A stretch of DNA of 64,000 nucleotides from Parasulfuritortus sp036391875 (GTDB lineage: Bacteria > Pseudomonadota > Gammaproteobacteria > Burkholderiales > Thiobacillaceae). Both the position numbers and the translations under genes were made by a program. The stretch's first letter is position 1. Each line of letters begins with the position of its first letter. Shown here in pieces: positions 1-9,714 of the stretch. A model generated the notes under the pieces. It had not been told where the DNA came from, did not search any database, and saw only the letters and a program-made list of their open reading frames with translations. The stretch covers positions 1 through 64,000 of the forward strand of contig DASVZA010000024.1 of assembly GCA_036391875.1 (NCBI GenBank), read 5' to 3'.

Positions 1-318
1 CCTGCGCCGCGGGTCAGCAATCCGCAGGCCGAGGGCGCCTACCAGTCCAAGGCGCGCAGCCAGATCGACCGGAACAAGCGTTACCCGGACGAGGCGCAGC
101 GGCTCGGCATGAGCGGCGCCGTGGTGGTGCGCTATGTCATCGGCCGGGACGGTCACCTGATCCGGGCCGAGGTCGAGCAAAGCAGCGGCTATCCCATGCT
201 CGACAAGGCCGCCCTGCAGGCGGTCCGGAACACCAAGTTCGATCCCATGCCGCCGGATGCATGGGTGCAGTTGACGGAACAAGTATTCAGAACCCGCATC
301 GAGTTCACCCTCGATTAA
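1..318 (+). CDS. TonB C-terminal domain protein (5' end outside window)
   Basis: The reading frame is open from base 1, so only the C-terminal 105 residues are visible. They form a TonB_C domain: a YPDEAQRLGMSG segment, then VVVRYVIGRDG, SSGYPMLDKAALQAV and FDPMP, the hallmarks of the periplasmic TonB tip that contacts the TonB box of outer-membrane receptors. The protein transduces proton-motive force from ExbB/ExbD to the receptor. It lies 30 bases upstream of a TonB-dependent receptor and in the same direction, so it is probably a dedicated TonB for that receptor. The membrane anchor and proline-rich spacer would be upstream of the window. Confidence 0.9.
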   Translation, partial: PAPRVSNPQAEGAYQSKARSQIDRNKRYPDEAQRLGMSGAVVVRYVIGRDGHLIRAEVEQSSGYPMLDKAALQAVRNTKFDPMPPDAWVQLTEQVFRTRIEFTLD

Positions 319-348
319 CACTCCCTCCACAGAAAGGAAATTCAGGAA

Positions 349-2577
349 ATGTACCGCTCCGTGCCTCCCTTCAGGACGCTGGCGCTTGCCGCCGCCGTCC
401 TGGCTGCCCTGACGCCCTACGCCGCCTCGGCCGATACCGCCGTCGAGACCGATACCATCAATGTGTTCGGCCAGGGTCAGACCCGCCAGGTCGAGAACAT
501 CAGCCACGCCGACCTGGAAAAGGCTGCGCCCGGCAGCAGCCCGCTGGAAACGCTGGCCCAGCTGCCCGGCGTCAATTTCCAATCCTCCGACACCTACGGC
601 GCCTATGAATGGTCGACCCGCCTGACCATCCGCGGCTTCAACCAGAACCAACTCGGCTACACGCTGGACGACGTGCCGCTCGGCGACATGAGCTACTCGA
701 ACTGGAACGGCCTGCACATCAGCCGCGCCATCTCCTCCGAAAACATCGGCCGGGTCGAACTCTCGCAGGGCACCGGCGCGCTCGACACCGCCTCCACCAG
801 CAACCTGGGCGGCACAGTGCAGTTCTATTCCCTGGATCCGTCCGACAAGCGCGGCGGCACCTTCGCGCAAACCTTCGGCGAGAACGCCGCGGCCCGGACC
901 TTCGCCCGCTTCGACACCGGCCGGTTGGACGGCGGTCCCAAGTTCGCCCTCAGCTATACCAACCAGAAGAGCGACAAGTGGAAGGGCAGCGGCGAGCAGC
1001 GCTTCGACCAGTTCAACGCCAAGATGGTCGACATCATCGGCGAGAGCCGTCTGTCCGCCTTCGTGAACTATTCCAACCGCAAGGAAATCGACTACCAGGA
1101 TCTGTCCAAGGAGATGGTGTCGCGCCTGGGTTACAACTGGGACAACTACTATCCGAACTGGAATGCCGCCGTCAATTCGGCCAACGGCATCTGGACCCAG
1201 GGCGAGACCTCCAAGGATGACGCCTATTACGCGGGTTCCGGCCTGCGCAAGGACTGGCTGACCGGCGCCACCCTGGATGCCAAGGTGACCGACGCATTGC
1301 GCTGGAAGACCACGGTCTATTACCACCGCAACCATGGTGCCGGCCTGTGGTACACCCCCTACGTGGCTTCCCCCTCGGGCGTGCCCATCTCGTTGCGCAC
1401 GACCGAATACGACATCCACCGCGCCGGCATCCTGAGCGCGTTGACCTACACCATCGGCATGCACACCGTCGAAGGCGGCGCCTGGTTCGAGAACAACATC
1501 TTCGACGAGGCCCGGCGCTTCTACGCCGTCGGCCTGAACGATCCGATGCGCGGGCCCTACGACATCCCGAGCGATCCGTTCGCGACCCAGTGGCAATACG
1601 AGTTCAAGACCCGGACGCTGGTGTTCCACCTGCAGGACACCATGAAGCTGTCCGACCGCTTGACCGTCAACGCCGGCTTCAAGTCGCCGACCATCCGCAG
1701 CGATGCGACCACCGTCGTCGGCAACAGCATGCCTGGCACCCTCAAGGCCTCCAAGTCCTTCCTGCCCCAGGTCGGCATGAACTTCAAGCTCGACCCGGCC
1801 AACGAACTGTTCGCCTCGGCCGCCCAGAACATGCGTTCCTACCAGATCGCCGCCACCGGCGATTCGCCGTTCGCCACCACCGCGGCCGGCTACGCCGCGA
1901 TCAAGGACACGATCAAGCCGGAAACCTCCGTCACGGTCGAGGCCGGCTGGCGTCATCATCAAGAGGGCCTGGAAACGCTGCTGACCGCCTATCACGTCGA
2001 CTTCAAGGACCGCCTGCTGGGCATCCAGCAGGGGTCCGGCATCGTCGGCAACCCGACCGTGCTGGCCAACGTGGGCAAGGTGGTGACCAACGGTGTCGAG
2101 GCCGCCCTGTCGATCTCGCCGGCGCCGCACGTGACCTGGATGAACTCGATCAGCTACAACGATTCCCAGTACAAGGACAACGTGACGTCCAACGGCGTGG
2201 TCTATCTGACTTCGGGCAAGCAGGTGGTGGATGCGCCCAAGGTCATGTTCAAGTCCGAACTGGGCTACGACAACGGCATCTATTTCGGCCGCATCGGCGC
2301 CAACTACACCGGCAAGCGCTACTACACCTATCTGAACGACGGCTCTGTGGATGCCGCCACCTTGTGGAACGCCTCGGCCGGCTACCGCTTCAAGAACGTC
2401 GGCCAGTACTTCCGCGAGGTCGACCTGAACGTGGCGGTGAACAACCTGTTCGACAAGCAGTACTTCGGCAGCATCGGCACCAATGGCTTCGTCTTCAGCG
2501 ATCCCACCGGTACCGCCCAGACGCTGCAGGTCGGCGCCCCGCGCACGGCCTTCGTGACCGTTTCCGCCAAGTTCTAA
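349..2577 (+). CDS. TonB-dependent outer-membrane receptor
   Basis: This 742-residue outer-membrane receptor has a cleavable signal peptide (about residues 1-28, ending AASA). A TonB-box-like stretch (DTINVFGQ) follows, then a plug domain (about 50-165, with LPGVNFQ, RLTIRGFNQNQ and LGGTVQFYS) and a 22-strand type beta-barrel ending in the aromatic residue Phe (VTVSAKF). Length and layout are normal for the family. The start has a good ribosome site (aggaaa) upstream. The neighbours are a TonB upstream and an ExbB-like protein downstream, with a secreted phosphoesterase just beyond. The substrate cannot be read from sequence; an iron chelate or a phosphorylated organic compound are both possible. 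A strong hairpin terminator follows directly. Confidence 0.92.
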   Translation: MYRSVPPFRTLALAAAVLAALTPYAASADTAVETDTINVFGQGQTRQVENISHADLEKAAPGSSPLETLAQLPGVNFQSSDTYGAYEWSTRLTIRGFNQNQLGYTLDDVPLGDMSYSNWNGLHISRAISSENIGRVELSQGTGALDTASTSNLGGTVQFYSLDPSDKRGGTFAQTFGENAAARTFARFDTGRLDGGPKFALSYTNQKSDKWKGSGEQRFDQFNAKMVDIIGESRLSAFVNYSNRKEIDYQDLSKEMVSRLGYNWDNYYPNWNAAVNSANGIWTQGETSKDDAYYAGSGLRKDWLTGATLDAKVTDALRWKTTVYYHRNHGAGLWYTPYVASPSGVPISLRTTEYDIHRAGILSALTYTIGMHTVEGGAWFENNIFDEARRFYAVGLNDPMRGPYDIPSDPFATQWQYEFKTRTLVFHLQDTMKLSDRLTVNAGFKSPTIRSDATTVVGNSMPGTLKASKSFLPQVGMNFKLDPANELFASAAQNMRSYQIAATGDSPFATTAAGYAAIKDTIKPETSVTVEAGWRHHQEGLETLLTAYHVDFKDRLLGIQQGSGIVGNPTVLANVGKVVTNGVEAALSISPAPHVTWMNSISYNDSQYKDNVTSNGVVYLTSGKQVVDAPKVMFKSELGYDNGIYFGRIGANYTGKRYYTYLNDGSVDAATLWNASAGYRFKNVGQYFREVDLNVAVNNLFDKQYFGSIGTNGFVFSDPTGTAQTLQVGAPRTAFVTVSAKF

Positions 2578-2590
2578 GCAGGCAACACGA

Positions 2591-2622
2591 TGCCCCATGG
2601 CTGCCGCCATGGGGCAGTTTTT
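2591..2622 (+). terminator. Intrinsic terminator between receptor and exbB-like gene
   Basis: A perfect 10-bp inverted repeat (tgccccatgg / ccatggggca, 6-base loop) is followed directly by gttttt. It starts 13 bases after the receptor stop and ends about 20 bases before the exbB-like start. It should end or attenuate receptor transcripts, so the ExbB-like gene probably receives reduced read-through. An in-frame ATG at 2597 lies inside the stem and is not a credible start. Confidence 0.8.
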
Positions 2623-2641
2623 CCAGATCACAGGAGTCAAC

Positions 2642-3238
2642 ATGTCGTTCACGCTCGTACACGACTTCATCATGTACGTGATGGCAGCCATCACCGCCAT
2701 CGCGACCTTCATCATCATCGAACGGGTGATCTTCTTCCTTGCCGTGCTGCGCGAAGGCAAGGAAGTGGACAACCACATCAAAAGCCATCTGAACGACAAG
2801 GAGCTGCGCAAGGAACTGCATCACACCTTCAGTTCCTACAAGGGACCGCAGGCCAGCGCCCTGCTCGAGATCGTCGGCGCCAGGGAAATGCCGCACGAGG
2901 AGATGGAGTACTACGTCCAGTCGGTCTACGTCGCCAAGCAGCCGGTGCTGAACAACCGGCTCTGGATGCTGGACACCATCATCACGCTGTCGCCGCTGCT
3001 GGGCCTCCTGGGCACCATCATGGGCATCATCGATTCGTTCCACACCCTGTCGTCCGCGGACGGCAACTCCGATCCGGCGGCGGTCAGCCGCGGCATCGGC
3101 ACCGCCCTCTACGCCACTGGCTTCGGCATCTTCATCGCGCTCTACGCCATGACCTTCTTCAACTACTTCACCAGCAAGGTCGAGCAGATCAACAACCAGA
3201 TGAAGCTGATCTCGCTGACCGTCCTGGCTTACAAATAA
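2642..3238 (+). CDS. ExbB/TolQ/MotA-family proton channel protein
   Basis: This 198-residue inner-membrane protein has three membrane segments (about 10-30, 108-130 and 150-175). The conserved pore segments are LLGLLGTIMGIIDSF and SRGIGTALYATGFGIFIAL, including the two pore-lining threonines of the ExbB/TolQ family. It would energise TonB for the receptor upstream. The ATG at 2642 is chosen because aggag sits 6-7 bases before it; the earlier ATG at 2597 lies in a terminator stem. No ExbD partner follows, although ExbB works with ExbD, so the partner must be upstream of the window or elsewhere. A MotA-like role is less likely given the short cytoplasmic loop and the TonB context. Confidence 0.85.
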   Translation: MSFTLVHDFIMYVMAAITAIATFIIIERVIFFLAVLREGKEVDNHIKSHLNDKELRKELHHTFSSYKGPQASALLEIVGAREMPHEEMEYYVQSVYVAKQPVLNNRLWMLDTIITLSPLLGLLGTIMGIIDSFHTLSSADGNSDPAAVSRGIGTALYATGFGIFIALYAMTFFNYFTSKVEQINNQMKLISLTVLAYK

Positions 3239-3335
3239 CCGGCCGGATCGATTGAGGTGCTGTTCGCGGAGGCTGCCGTTTTGCGGGCTTCCGGATGAGG
3301 CGCGACCATCGATTACTACTTAGGTGCCCGATAAG

Positions 3336-5030
3336 ATGAAGTATCTTGCCTGTCTGCTTTGCGCGGCCAGTCTGCCAGCTGCCGCTTCTCCCCAGACCGC
3401 AACGCCGATCGAACACGTCATCGTCGTGGTCGGCGAAAACCGGACCTTCGACAACCTGTTCGCGACCTGGCAGCCGCGCAGCGGGGCCTCGGTATGGAAC
3501 CTGCTGTCGCGCGGCATCGTGCAGGCGGACGGCTCGCCCGGCCCCAATTTCTCGGTGGCGGCCCAGAAGCTGGCCCAGACCGGCGCTGCCTATTCGGCCA
3601 AGTTCGATAGCGTCGGTGGTTATGACCATCTGCCGCAGCCCTATGCCGCCGGCGCCTTCGGCCAGCGCCGTGACGTGCCGGACGAGCGCTTCCCGGCCGA
3701 CCTGGCCAACGGTCCGTTCCAGATCACGCGCTATGTCGGCTATGGGGCGCATACCGGCGACCCGGTCCATCGCTTTTTCCAGATGTGGCAGCAGGTGAAC
3801 GGCGGCGCCGCGGACCTGTTCGTGTGGACGGCCGAAACCGCTGGGGCGGGCTCGGACAACGGTGCCAATTCGGTACTGGCCCCGGGCCAGGCCAGGCAGG
3901 GCGGCGTGGCCATGGGCTTCTACAACATGGCCCAGGGCGATGCGCCTTATTTCCGCGAACTGGCCGACCGCTATGCCGTTGCCGACAACTACCATCAGCC
4001 GATCATGGGCGGCACCACGGCCAATTATTTCGCGCTGGCCAGCGCCGACGTCGGCGTCTACCTGGAAGACGGCCGGCCGGCCAAGCCGCCGCAGAACCAG
4101 ATCGAGAATCCGGACCCGCGTCCCGGCAGCAACAACATCTATACCGCCGATGGTTTCCTGGGTGGCACCTACGTCGAGTGCGCCAATCCGGACGCCCCCG
4201 GCGTGGCCGGCATCCGCAAGCTGCTGGCGAACTTGCCGTACCGTCCGTTCAACGACGGCAACTGCGCGCCTGGTCACTACTACATGGTCAACAACCTGGA
4301 CCCGGATTTCAAGGCGGACGGCGTCCGCCGCCCGCTCGGCCCCAACCAGTTCCTGCTGCCGCCCCAGACCTTGCCGCATATCGGCGATCTGCTCAGCAAG
4401 TACGGCGTGTCCTGGAAGTGGTACAGCGGCGGCCGCAACGACAGCCGGCATGTCGACAAGGAATACTGCGGCATGTGCGACACGCCGACCTTCTTCGCCT
4501 CCACCATGACCGGCCCGGACAAGGCCAAGCTGCAGGATCTCCAGCAGTTCTACGTCGACGTCAAGGATGCCAGGACCTTCCCCGCGGTCTCCTTCATCGC
4601 GCCCTACGACAGCGTCTCCGGCCATCCGGGCTATGCCATGGAAACGGGTTTCGAGGAACTGGTGCACGACATCGTCGACCGGGTCCAGGCCAACCCGGAA
4701 CTATGGAAGAAGACCGCCATACTGGTCACCACGGACGAAGGCGGCGGCTATTACGACTCGGGCTATGTCCAGTTCATCGACTTCTTCGGCGACGGCACCC
4801 GCATTCCGCTCATCGTCGTCTCGCCCTATGCCCGCAAAGGCCAGGTCGACCACACCTATTACGACCATGCCTCCATCCTCAAATTCATCGAGCGCAACTG
4901 GCGGCTGCCGACCTTGTCGGCGCGCAGCCGGGACAACCTGCCCAATCCGGTGGCCGACGCCGCCCATCCCTACGTGCCGGACAACCGTCCCGCCATCGGC
5001 GATCTCATGAACCTGTTCGATCTGCCGTGA
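3336..5030 (+). CDS. Secreted phosphoesterase (acid phosphatase / phospholipase C family)
   Basis: This 564-residue protein begins with a signal peptide (MKYLACLLCAASLPAAAS). It continues with the Phosphoesterase family (PF04185) opening motif IEHVIVVVGENRTFDNLF, whose Glu-Asn pair binds metal. Near the end come TTDEGGGYYDS and YYDHASILKFIERNW, the second metal-binding region and the family C-terminal signature. Members hydrolyse phosphate monoesters or phospholipids outside the cytoplasm. An in-frame GTG at 3324 is an alternative start, but the signal peptide fits the ATG at 3336; neither has a strong ribosome site. It follows the TonB-receptor genes and may release the solute they import, though that link is inference. 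Confidence 0.85.
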   Translation: MKYLACLLCAASLPAAASPQTATPIEHVIVVVGENRTFDNLFATWQPRSGASVWNLLSRGIVQADGSPGPNFSVAAQKLAQTGAAYSAKFDSVGGYDHLPQPYAAGAFGQRRDVPDERFPADLANGPFQITRYVGYGAHTGDPVHRFFQMWQQVNGGAADLFVWTAETAGAGSDNGANSVLAPGQARQGGVAMGFYNMAQGDAPYFRELADRYAVADNYHQPIMGGTTANYFALASADVGVYLEDGRPAKPPQNQIENPDPRPGSNNIYTADGFLGGTYVECANPDAPGVAGIRKLLANLPYRPFNDGNCAPGHYYMVNNLDPDFKADGVRRPLGPNQFLLPPQTLPHIGDLLSKYGVSWKWYSGGRNDSRHVDKEYCGMCDTPTFFASTMTGPDKAKLQDLQQFYVDVKDARTFPAVSFIAPYDSVSGHPGYAMETGFEELVHDIVDRVQANPELWKKTAILVTTDEGGGYYDSGYVQFIDFFGDGTRIPLIVVSPYARKGQVDHTYYDHASILKFIERNWRLPTLSARSRDNLPNPVADAAHPYVPDNRPAIGDLMNLFDLP

Positions 5031-5070
5031 GAGTACTGTCGTCACCGGAACGCTTCACTTAAGTCCACCC

Positions 5071-5090
5071 AGGCCGGCGAGTGCCGGCCT
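5071..5090. terminator. Hairpin after phosphoesterase gene, no T-run
   Basis: A perfect 8-bp inverted repeat (aggccggc / gccggcct, 4-base loop) lies 40 bases after the phosphoesterase stop. No T-run follows, so it may stabilise the 3' end or pause transcription instead of acting as a full intrinsic terminator. Confidence 0.4.
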
Positions 5091-5145
5091 GCGATTCATC
5101 ACCACAGAGAAGACCGCACAAGGTCGCCATGCACGAGGTTATATT

Positions 5146-5811
5146 GTGTTTCTTGAAAGACTGGCATTGTTTGATCTCGACAACACCCTGCTGACCAGCG
5201 ACTCCGACTACGAATGGGCCCAGTTCCTGGTCGGCAAGGGCGTTTTGGATCGTGAGATGTACGCGGCCCGCAACGAGGCCTTCTACGAGCATTACAAGGC
5301 GGGCACCCTGGATATCAGCGAGTTCCTCGATTTCCAGCTCCGGCCGCTGGCCGAGCATCCTCGCGCCCAACTGGATGCCTGGCATGCCGAATTCATGCAG
5401 GAGAAGATCCTGCCCATGATCGCCAGGGGCACCTGGGACCTGCTGGCAAGACATGCCGGCGACCTGCGCGTCATCGTCACCGCCACCAACAGCTTCGTCA
5501 CCGCGCCCATCGCCCGCCATCTCGGCATCGAGCACTTGATCGCCACCGAACCGGAGCAGGCCGGCGGCGAGTTCACCGGCCGGGTCCAGGGCATGCCGTC
5601 GTTCCGGGAGGGCAAGATCGCCCGTCTGGAGCAATGGCTGGCGGAGCGGGGCGGCAGCTGGGATGCCGTCGCCGAATGCTGGTTCTACAGCGATTCACTC
5701 AATGACCTGCCGCTGCTGTCCCGCGTCCACAAGCCGGTCGCGGTCGATCCGGACCCGACCCTGAAGCAACATGCCGAGGCCGCAGGCTGGCCGATCATCA
5801 GTCTGCGCTAG
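5146..5811 (+). CDS. HAD-superfamily (SerB-like, subclass IB) phosphatase
   Basis: This 221-residue cytosolic hydrolase shows the HAD motifs. Motif I is LALFDLDNTLL with the nucleophile and acid aspartates, motif II is VIVTATNSF, and motif IV is WFYSDSLNDLPLL. The helical cap inserted after motif I and the overall pattern match the HAD-IB group (phosphoserine phosphatase-like, CicA-type). The substrate is not predictable. The start is GTG at 5146, supported by gaggt about 7 bases upstream and by homology beginning only a few residues later. It is transcribed toward groEL and ends at a shared terminator. Confidence 0.85.
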   Translation: MFLERLALFDLDNTLLTSDSDYEWAQFLVGKGVLDREMYAARNEAFYEHYKAGTLDISEFLDFQLRPLAEHPRAQLDAWHAEFMQEKILPMIARGTWDLLARHAGDLRVIVTATNSFVTAPIARHLGIEHLIATEPEQAGGEFTGRVQGMPSFREGKIARLEQWLAERGGSWDAVAECWFYSDSLNDLPLLSRVHKPVAVDPDPTLKQHAEAAGWPIISLR

Positions 5812-5854
5812 GGGCAGCCGCCTGCGTTCCTGAGGGCTGGCTGCTGCCGGAAAT

Positions 5855-5890
5855 AAAAAACCCCGGGACCGTGAGGTCCCGGGGTTTCGT
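5855..5890. terminator. Bidirectional intrinsic terminator between HAD gene and groEL
   Basis: An inverted repeat (aaaccccgggacc / ggtcccggggttt, loop gtga) is preceded by an A-run and followed by a T-run. It can therefore terminate both the plus-strand HAD phosphatase transcript and the minus-strand groESL transcript. Confidence 0.85.
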
Positions 5891-5911
5891 CTAGGGCTGG
5901 GGCGCGGTGAC

Positions 5912-7561
<1,650 letters not shown>

Positions 7562-7600
7562 TCTTGCTTACTCCTTGATATTCGTTTTGCGGGGGCCGAA

Positions 7601-7891
7601 TTACTTCTCGACCACGCCCATGACGTCTTCTTCGCGCATGACGAGGAGTTCCTCGCCTTCGACCTTGACGCTCTGGCCGGCGTACTTGCCGAACAGGATG
7701 CGGTCGCCGACCTTCAGGTCCATGGCGATCAGCTTGCCGCTGTCATCGCGCTTGCCGGGACCGACGGCGATGACTTCGCCCTGGTCGGGTTTCTCGGTGG
7801 CGGTGTCGGGGATGACGATGCCGGAAGCCGTCTTGCGTTCTTCTTCCATGCGCTTGACGATGACTCGGTCATGCAACGGGCGGATTTTCAT
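7601..7891 (-). CDS. groS: Co-chaperonin GroES (10 kDa)
   Basis: This 96-residue GroES is the heptameric lid of the GroEL chamber. Family marks include MKIRPLHDRVIVKR, the mobile loop EERKTASGIVIPDTA, which contacts GroEL, and the DRILFGKYAG turn. A strong ribosome site (aaggagg) lies 6 bases before the ATG. It is the first gene of the groESL operon, with a CIRCE operator and a promoter pair about 60-120 bases upstream. Confidence 0.99.
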   Translation of the reverse strand: MKIRPLHDRVIVKRMEEERKTASGIVIPDTATEKPDQGEVIAVGPGKRDDSGKLIAMDLKVGDRILFGKYAGQSVKVEGEELLVMREEDVMGVVEK

Positions 7892-7952
7892 CGATTCCTC
7901 CTTGACTGAAATTCGATGGTTTCAAATTCGGGTTCAACAAACGGACGGGTTG

Positions 7953-7979
7953 TTAGCACTCTCGTCCTTCGAGTGCCAA
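7953..7979 (-). promoter_or_regulatory. CIRCE operator (HrcA binding site) of groESL
   Basis: TTAGCACTC-N9-GAGTGCCAA on the plus strand matches the CIRCE consensus TTAGCACTC-N9-GAGTGCTAA with one mismatch. It lies directly downstream of the groESL -10 box, where bound HrcA would block initiation or early elongation. An hrcA gene is not in this window. Confidence 0.92.
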
Positions 7980-8009
7980 ATGATAGGGACGGGTATGGGG
8001 TATTTCAAG
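7980..8009 (-). promoter_or_regulatory. groESL promoter: overlapping sigma-70 and sigma-32-like elements
   Basis: On the minus strand there is TTGAAA, a 17-base spacer and TATCAT, a near-consensus housekeeping promoter. The same bases read as CTTGAAA-N14-CCCTATCA, close to the heat-shock sigma-32 consensus (CTTGAAA and CCCCATNT). With the CIRCE site at +1, the operon looks controlled both by repression and by the heat-shock sigma factor. The sigma-32 reading is a pattern match only. Confidence 0.75.
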
Positions 8010-8053
8010 AGCGGCCAACGTTATTTTTTGTTTTCGGCACGTGCCCGCAGATG

Positions 8054-8088
8054 AAATAAAAAGGCCCGATCCTTTCGGATCGGGCCTT
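8054..8088 (-). terminator. Intrinsic terminator of the tRNA unit
   Basis: On the minus strand a 12-bp stem (aaggcccgatcc / ggatcgggcctt, loop of 4) is followed by a run of Ts. It begins 10 bases after the 3' end of tRNA-Glu and ends the two-tRNA transcript before the groESL promoter. Confidence 0.9.
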
Positions 8089-8098
8089 AGTGCCATGA

Positions 8099-8174
8099 TG
8101 GCGTCCCCACGGGGATTCGAACCCCGGTTACCGCCGTGAAAGGGCGATGTCCTAGGCCTCTAGACGATGGGGAC
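8099..8174 (-). tRNA. tRNA-Glu (anticodon TTC)
   Basis: This is a 76-base cloverleaf including an encoded CCA end (positions 8099-8101). The acceptor arm is GTCCCCA / TGGGGAC, the anticodon loop carries TTC (CCCTTTCAC) and the T-loop is GGTTCGAATCC. The sequence matches bacterial tRNA-Glu closely. It follows tRNA-Ala in the same transcript. Confidence 0.97.
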
Positions 8175-8217
8175 CTAAGCTGCGAAGGCTCGAATTGCTG
8201 CGAACCTTCTTAATCTT

Positions 8218-8293
<76 letters not shown>

Positions 8294-8300
8294 AAAAGAG

Positions 8301-8335
8301 GCGCGCATTCTAACCACACGTCATGGACCTGTAAA
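8301..8335 (-). promoter_or_regulatory. Promoter of the tRNA-Ala/tRNA-Glu unit with GC-rich discriminator
   Basis: On the minus strand there is TTTACA, a 17-base spacer and TAGAAT, then a GCGCGC discriminator before the probable start point. A GC-rich discriminator in a stable-RNA promoter is the classic signature of stringent (ppGpp/DksA) control. Confidence 0.75.
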
Positions 8336-8422
8336 GGGTAATTTGCGGCTTTTTCTTAACAGGCCTATCTTGGGTTTAGTAAACTCGTCCGTCCGATATC
8401 TACCGCCGCTGGCCATTACACC

Positions 8423-9136
8423 ATGAAGAACCGTGCCCCGACGCTTACCGTCTTTGCGCTTGCTGCCTCGTTGGCGGGATGCGCGACCACCGGCGAGCCC
8501 AATCCGCGTGACCCGCTCGAGCCGATGAACCGCGCGATCTTTACGTTCAACGACTCGGTCGACAAGGCCGTATTCAAGCCATTGGCCAAGGGCTACAAGG
8601 CGGTGACGCCGACACCGGTGCAGAACGGCGTCCGCAACGTGTTCTCCAACCTGGACGATGTGACCGAGTTCGCCAACAACCTGCTCCAGTTCAAGATCCA
8701 GGCGGCTTCGAGCGACCTCATGCGAGTCGCGGTCAACTCGACTTTCGGCTTCCTGGGCCTGTTCGACATCGCCTCGGAAATGAGGCTGCCGAAGCACAAC
8801 GAGGACTTTGGCCAGACCCTGGGTCGATGGGGCTTCCACAGCGGTCCTTATCTGGTCCTGCCTTTGCTGGGCTCCAGCAGCTTCCGTGACGGTGTCGGTC
8901 TGGCGGTGGACAGCAACTACCTCGACCCGATCTACAAGATCAAACATATCGCCAGTCGCAACGACGCCTTGGCGGTCAAGTCCATCAGCCGCCGTGCCGA
9001 CCTGCTCGATGCCTCGAACATCCTGGAAGAGGCGGCCCTGGACAAGTACGACTACACCCGCGATTTCTATCTGGAGCGCCGGCGCGGACTGGTGTATGAC
9101 GGCCATCCGCCGCCCGAGCCCGACGACGCCGAATGA
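8423..9136 (+). CDS. mlaA: MlaA (VacJ) outer-membrane lipid asymmetry lipoprotein
   Basis: This 237-residue lipoprotein has a type II signal peptide with lipobox LAGC. After it come the MlaA marks DPLEPMNRAIFTFND, RNVFSNLDDVTEFANNLLQ, NSTFGFLGLFDIA and EDFGQTLGRWG. MlaA sits in the outer membrane and removes misplaced phospholipids from the outer leaflet, passing them to MlaC and the MlaFEDB transporter. No other mla gene is nearby. Its stop overlaps the start of greB by four bases (ATGA), so the two are translationally coupled. Confidence 0.95.
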   Translation: MKNRAPTLTVFALAASLAGCATTGEPNPRDPLEPMNRAIFTFNDSVDKAVFKPLAKGYKAVTPTPVQNGVRNVFSNLDDVTEFANNLLQFKIQAASSDLMRVAVNSTFGFLGLFDIASEMRLPKHNEDFGQTLGRWGFHSGPYLVLPLLGSSSFRDGVGLAVDSNYLDPIYKIKHIASRNDALAVKSISRRADLLDASNILEEAALDKYDYTRDFYLERRRGLVYDGHPPPEPDDAE

Positions 9137-9690
9137 GCAAGGCTTTCGTCGCCAACGACACGCCTGAAAACGAAGAGGAAGACGAGGGCGTTCCGGCATT
9201 GCCGGCGGGCACCAAGAACTACATGACCCCCTGGGGGCATGCCCGGATGCAGGCCGAGCTGTCCAATCTGCTGCGCAAGGAGCGGCCCGAGGTGGTGAAC
9301 GTGGTGGCCTGGGCGGCGAGCAACGGCGACCGTTCGGAGAACGGCGACTATATCTACGGCAAGAAGCGCCTGCGCGAGATCGACCGGCGCATCCGTTTCC
9401 TGACCAAGCGCCTGGAGAATGCCGTGGTGGTGGACCCCCGCGAGCGGGAGGCCACGGAGCGGGTCTACTTCGGCGCGACGGTCACTCTGATCGATGAGAC
9501 CGGCGCGGAGGCGACCTACAGCCTGGTCGGGATCGACGAGGCCGAGCCGGGGCGGGGCCGGATCTCCTGGATATCGCCCCTGGCCCGGGCGCTGCTCAAG
9601 GCGGAAGTGGGCGAGACGGTGCGCTTCCAGGCGCCGGGCGGCCTGCGCGAACTCGAGATCGTCGCCGTGGAGTACGTGGCGCTGGAATGA
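9133..9690 (+). CDS. greB: Transcription elongation factor GreB
   Basis: This 185-residue Gre factor rescues backtracked RNA polymerase by stimulating transcript cleavage through the secondary channel. The N-terminal coiled coil (about 35-105) carries NGDRSENGDYIYGKKRLREID, whose acidic tip residues are needed for cleavage. The C-terminal FKBP-like domain follows (VYFGATVTLID, ISPLARALLKAEVGE). The basic, tyrosine-containing loop and longer N-terminus favour GreB over GreA. An acidic stretch (ENEEEDEG) precedes the core. It is coupled to mlaA by an ATGA overlap. Confidence 0.93.
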   Translation: MSKAFVANDTPENEEEDEGVPALPAGTKNYMTPWGHARMQAELSNLLRKERPEVVNVVAWAASNGDRSENGDYIYGKKRLREIDRRIRFLTKRLENAVVVDPREREATERVYFGATVTLIDETGAEATYSLVGIDEAEPGRGRISWISPLARALLKAEVGETVRFQAPGGLRELEIVAVEYVALE

Positions 9691-9691
9691 G

Positions 9692-9712
9692 ACGGCGCGG
9701 GCGTCGCGCCGT
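9692..9712. terminator. Hairpin between convergent greB and ubiE
   Basis: An 8-bp inverted repeat (acggcgcg / cgcgccgt, 5-base loop) fills the 24-base gap between the greB and ubiE stops. It has no T-run on either side, so any terminator function is weak or factor-assisted. Confidence 0.4.
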
Positions 9713-9714
9713 GC

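Noticed and set aside
2597..2641. Earlier ATG for the ExbB-like protein
   Set aside because: It lies inside the stem of an intrinsic terminator and lacks a ribosome site; the ATG at 2642 has aggag before it.
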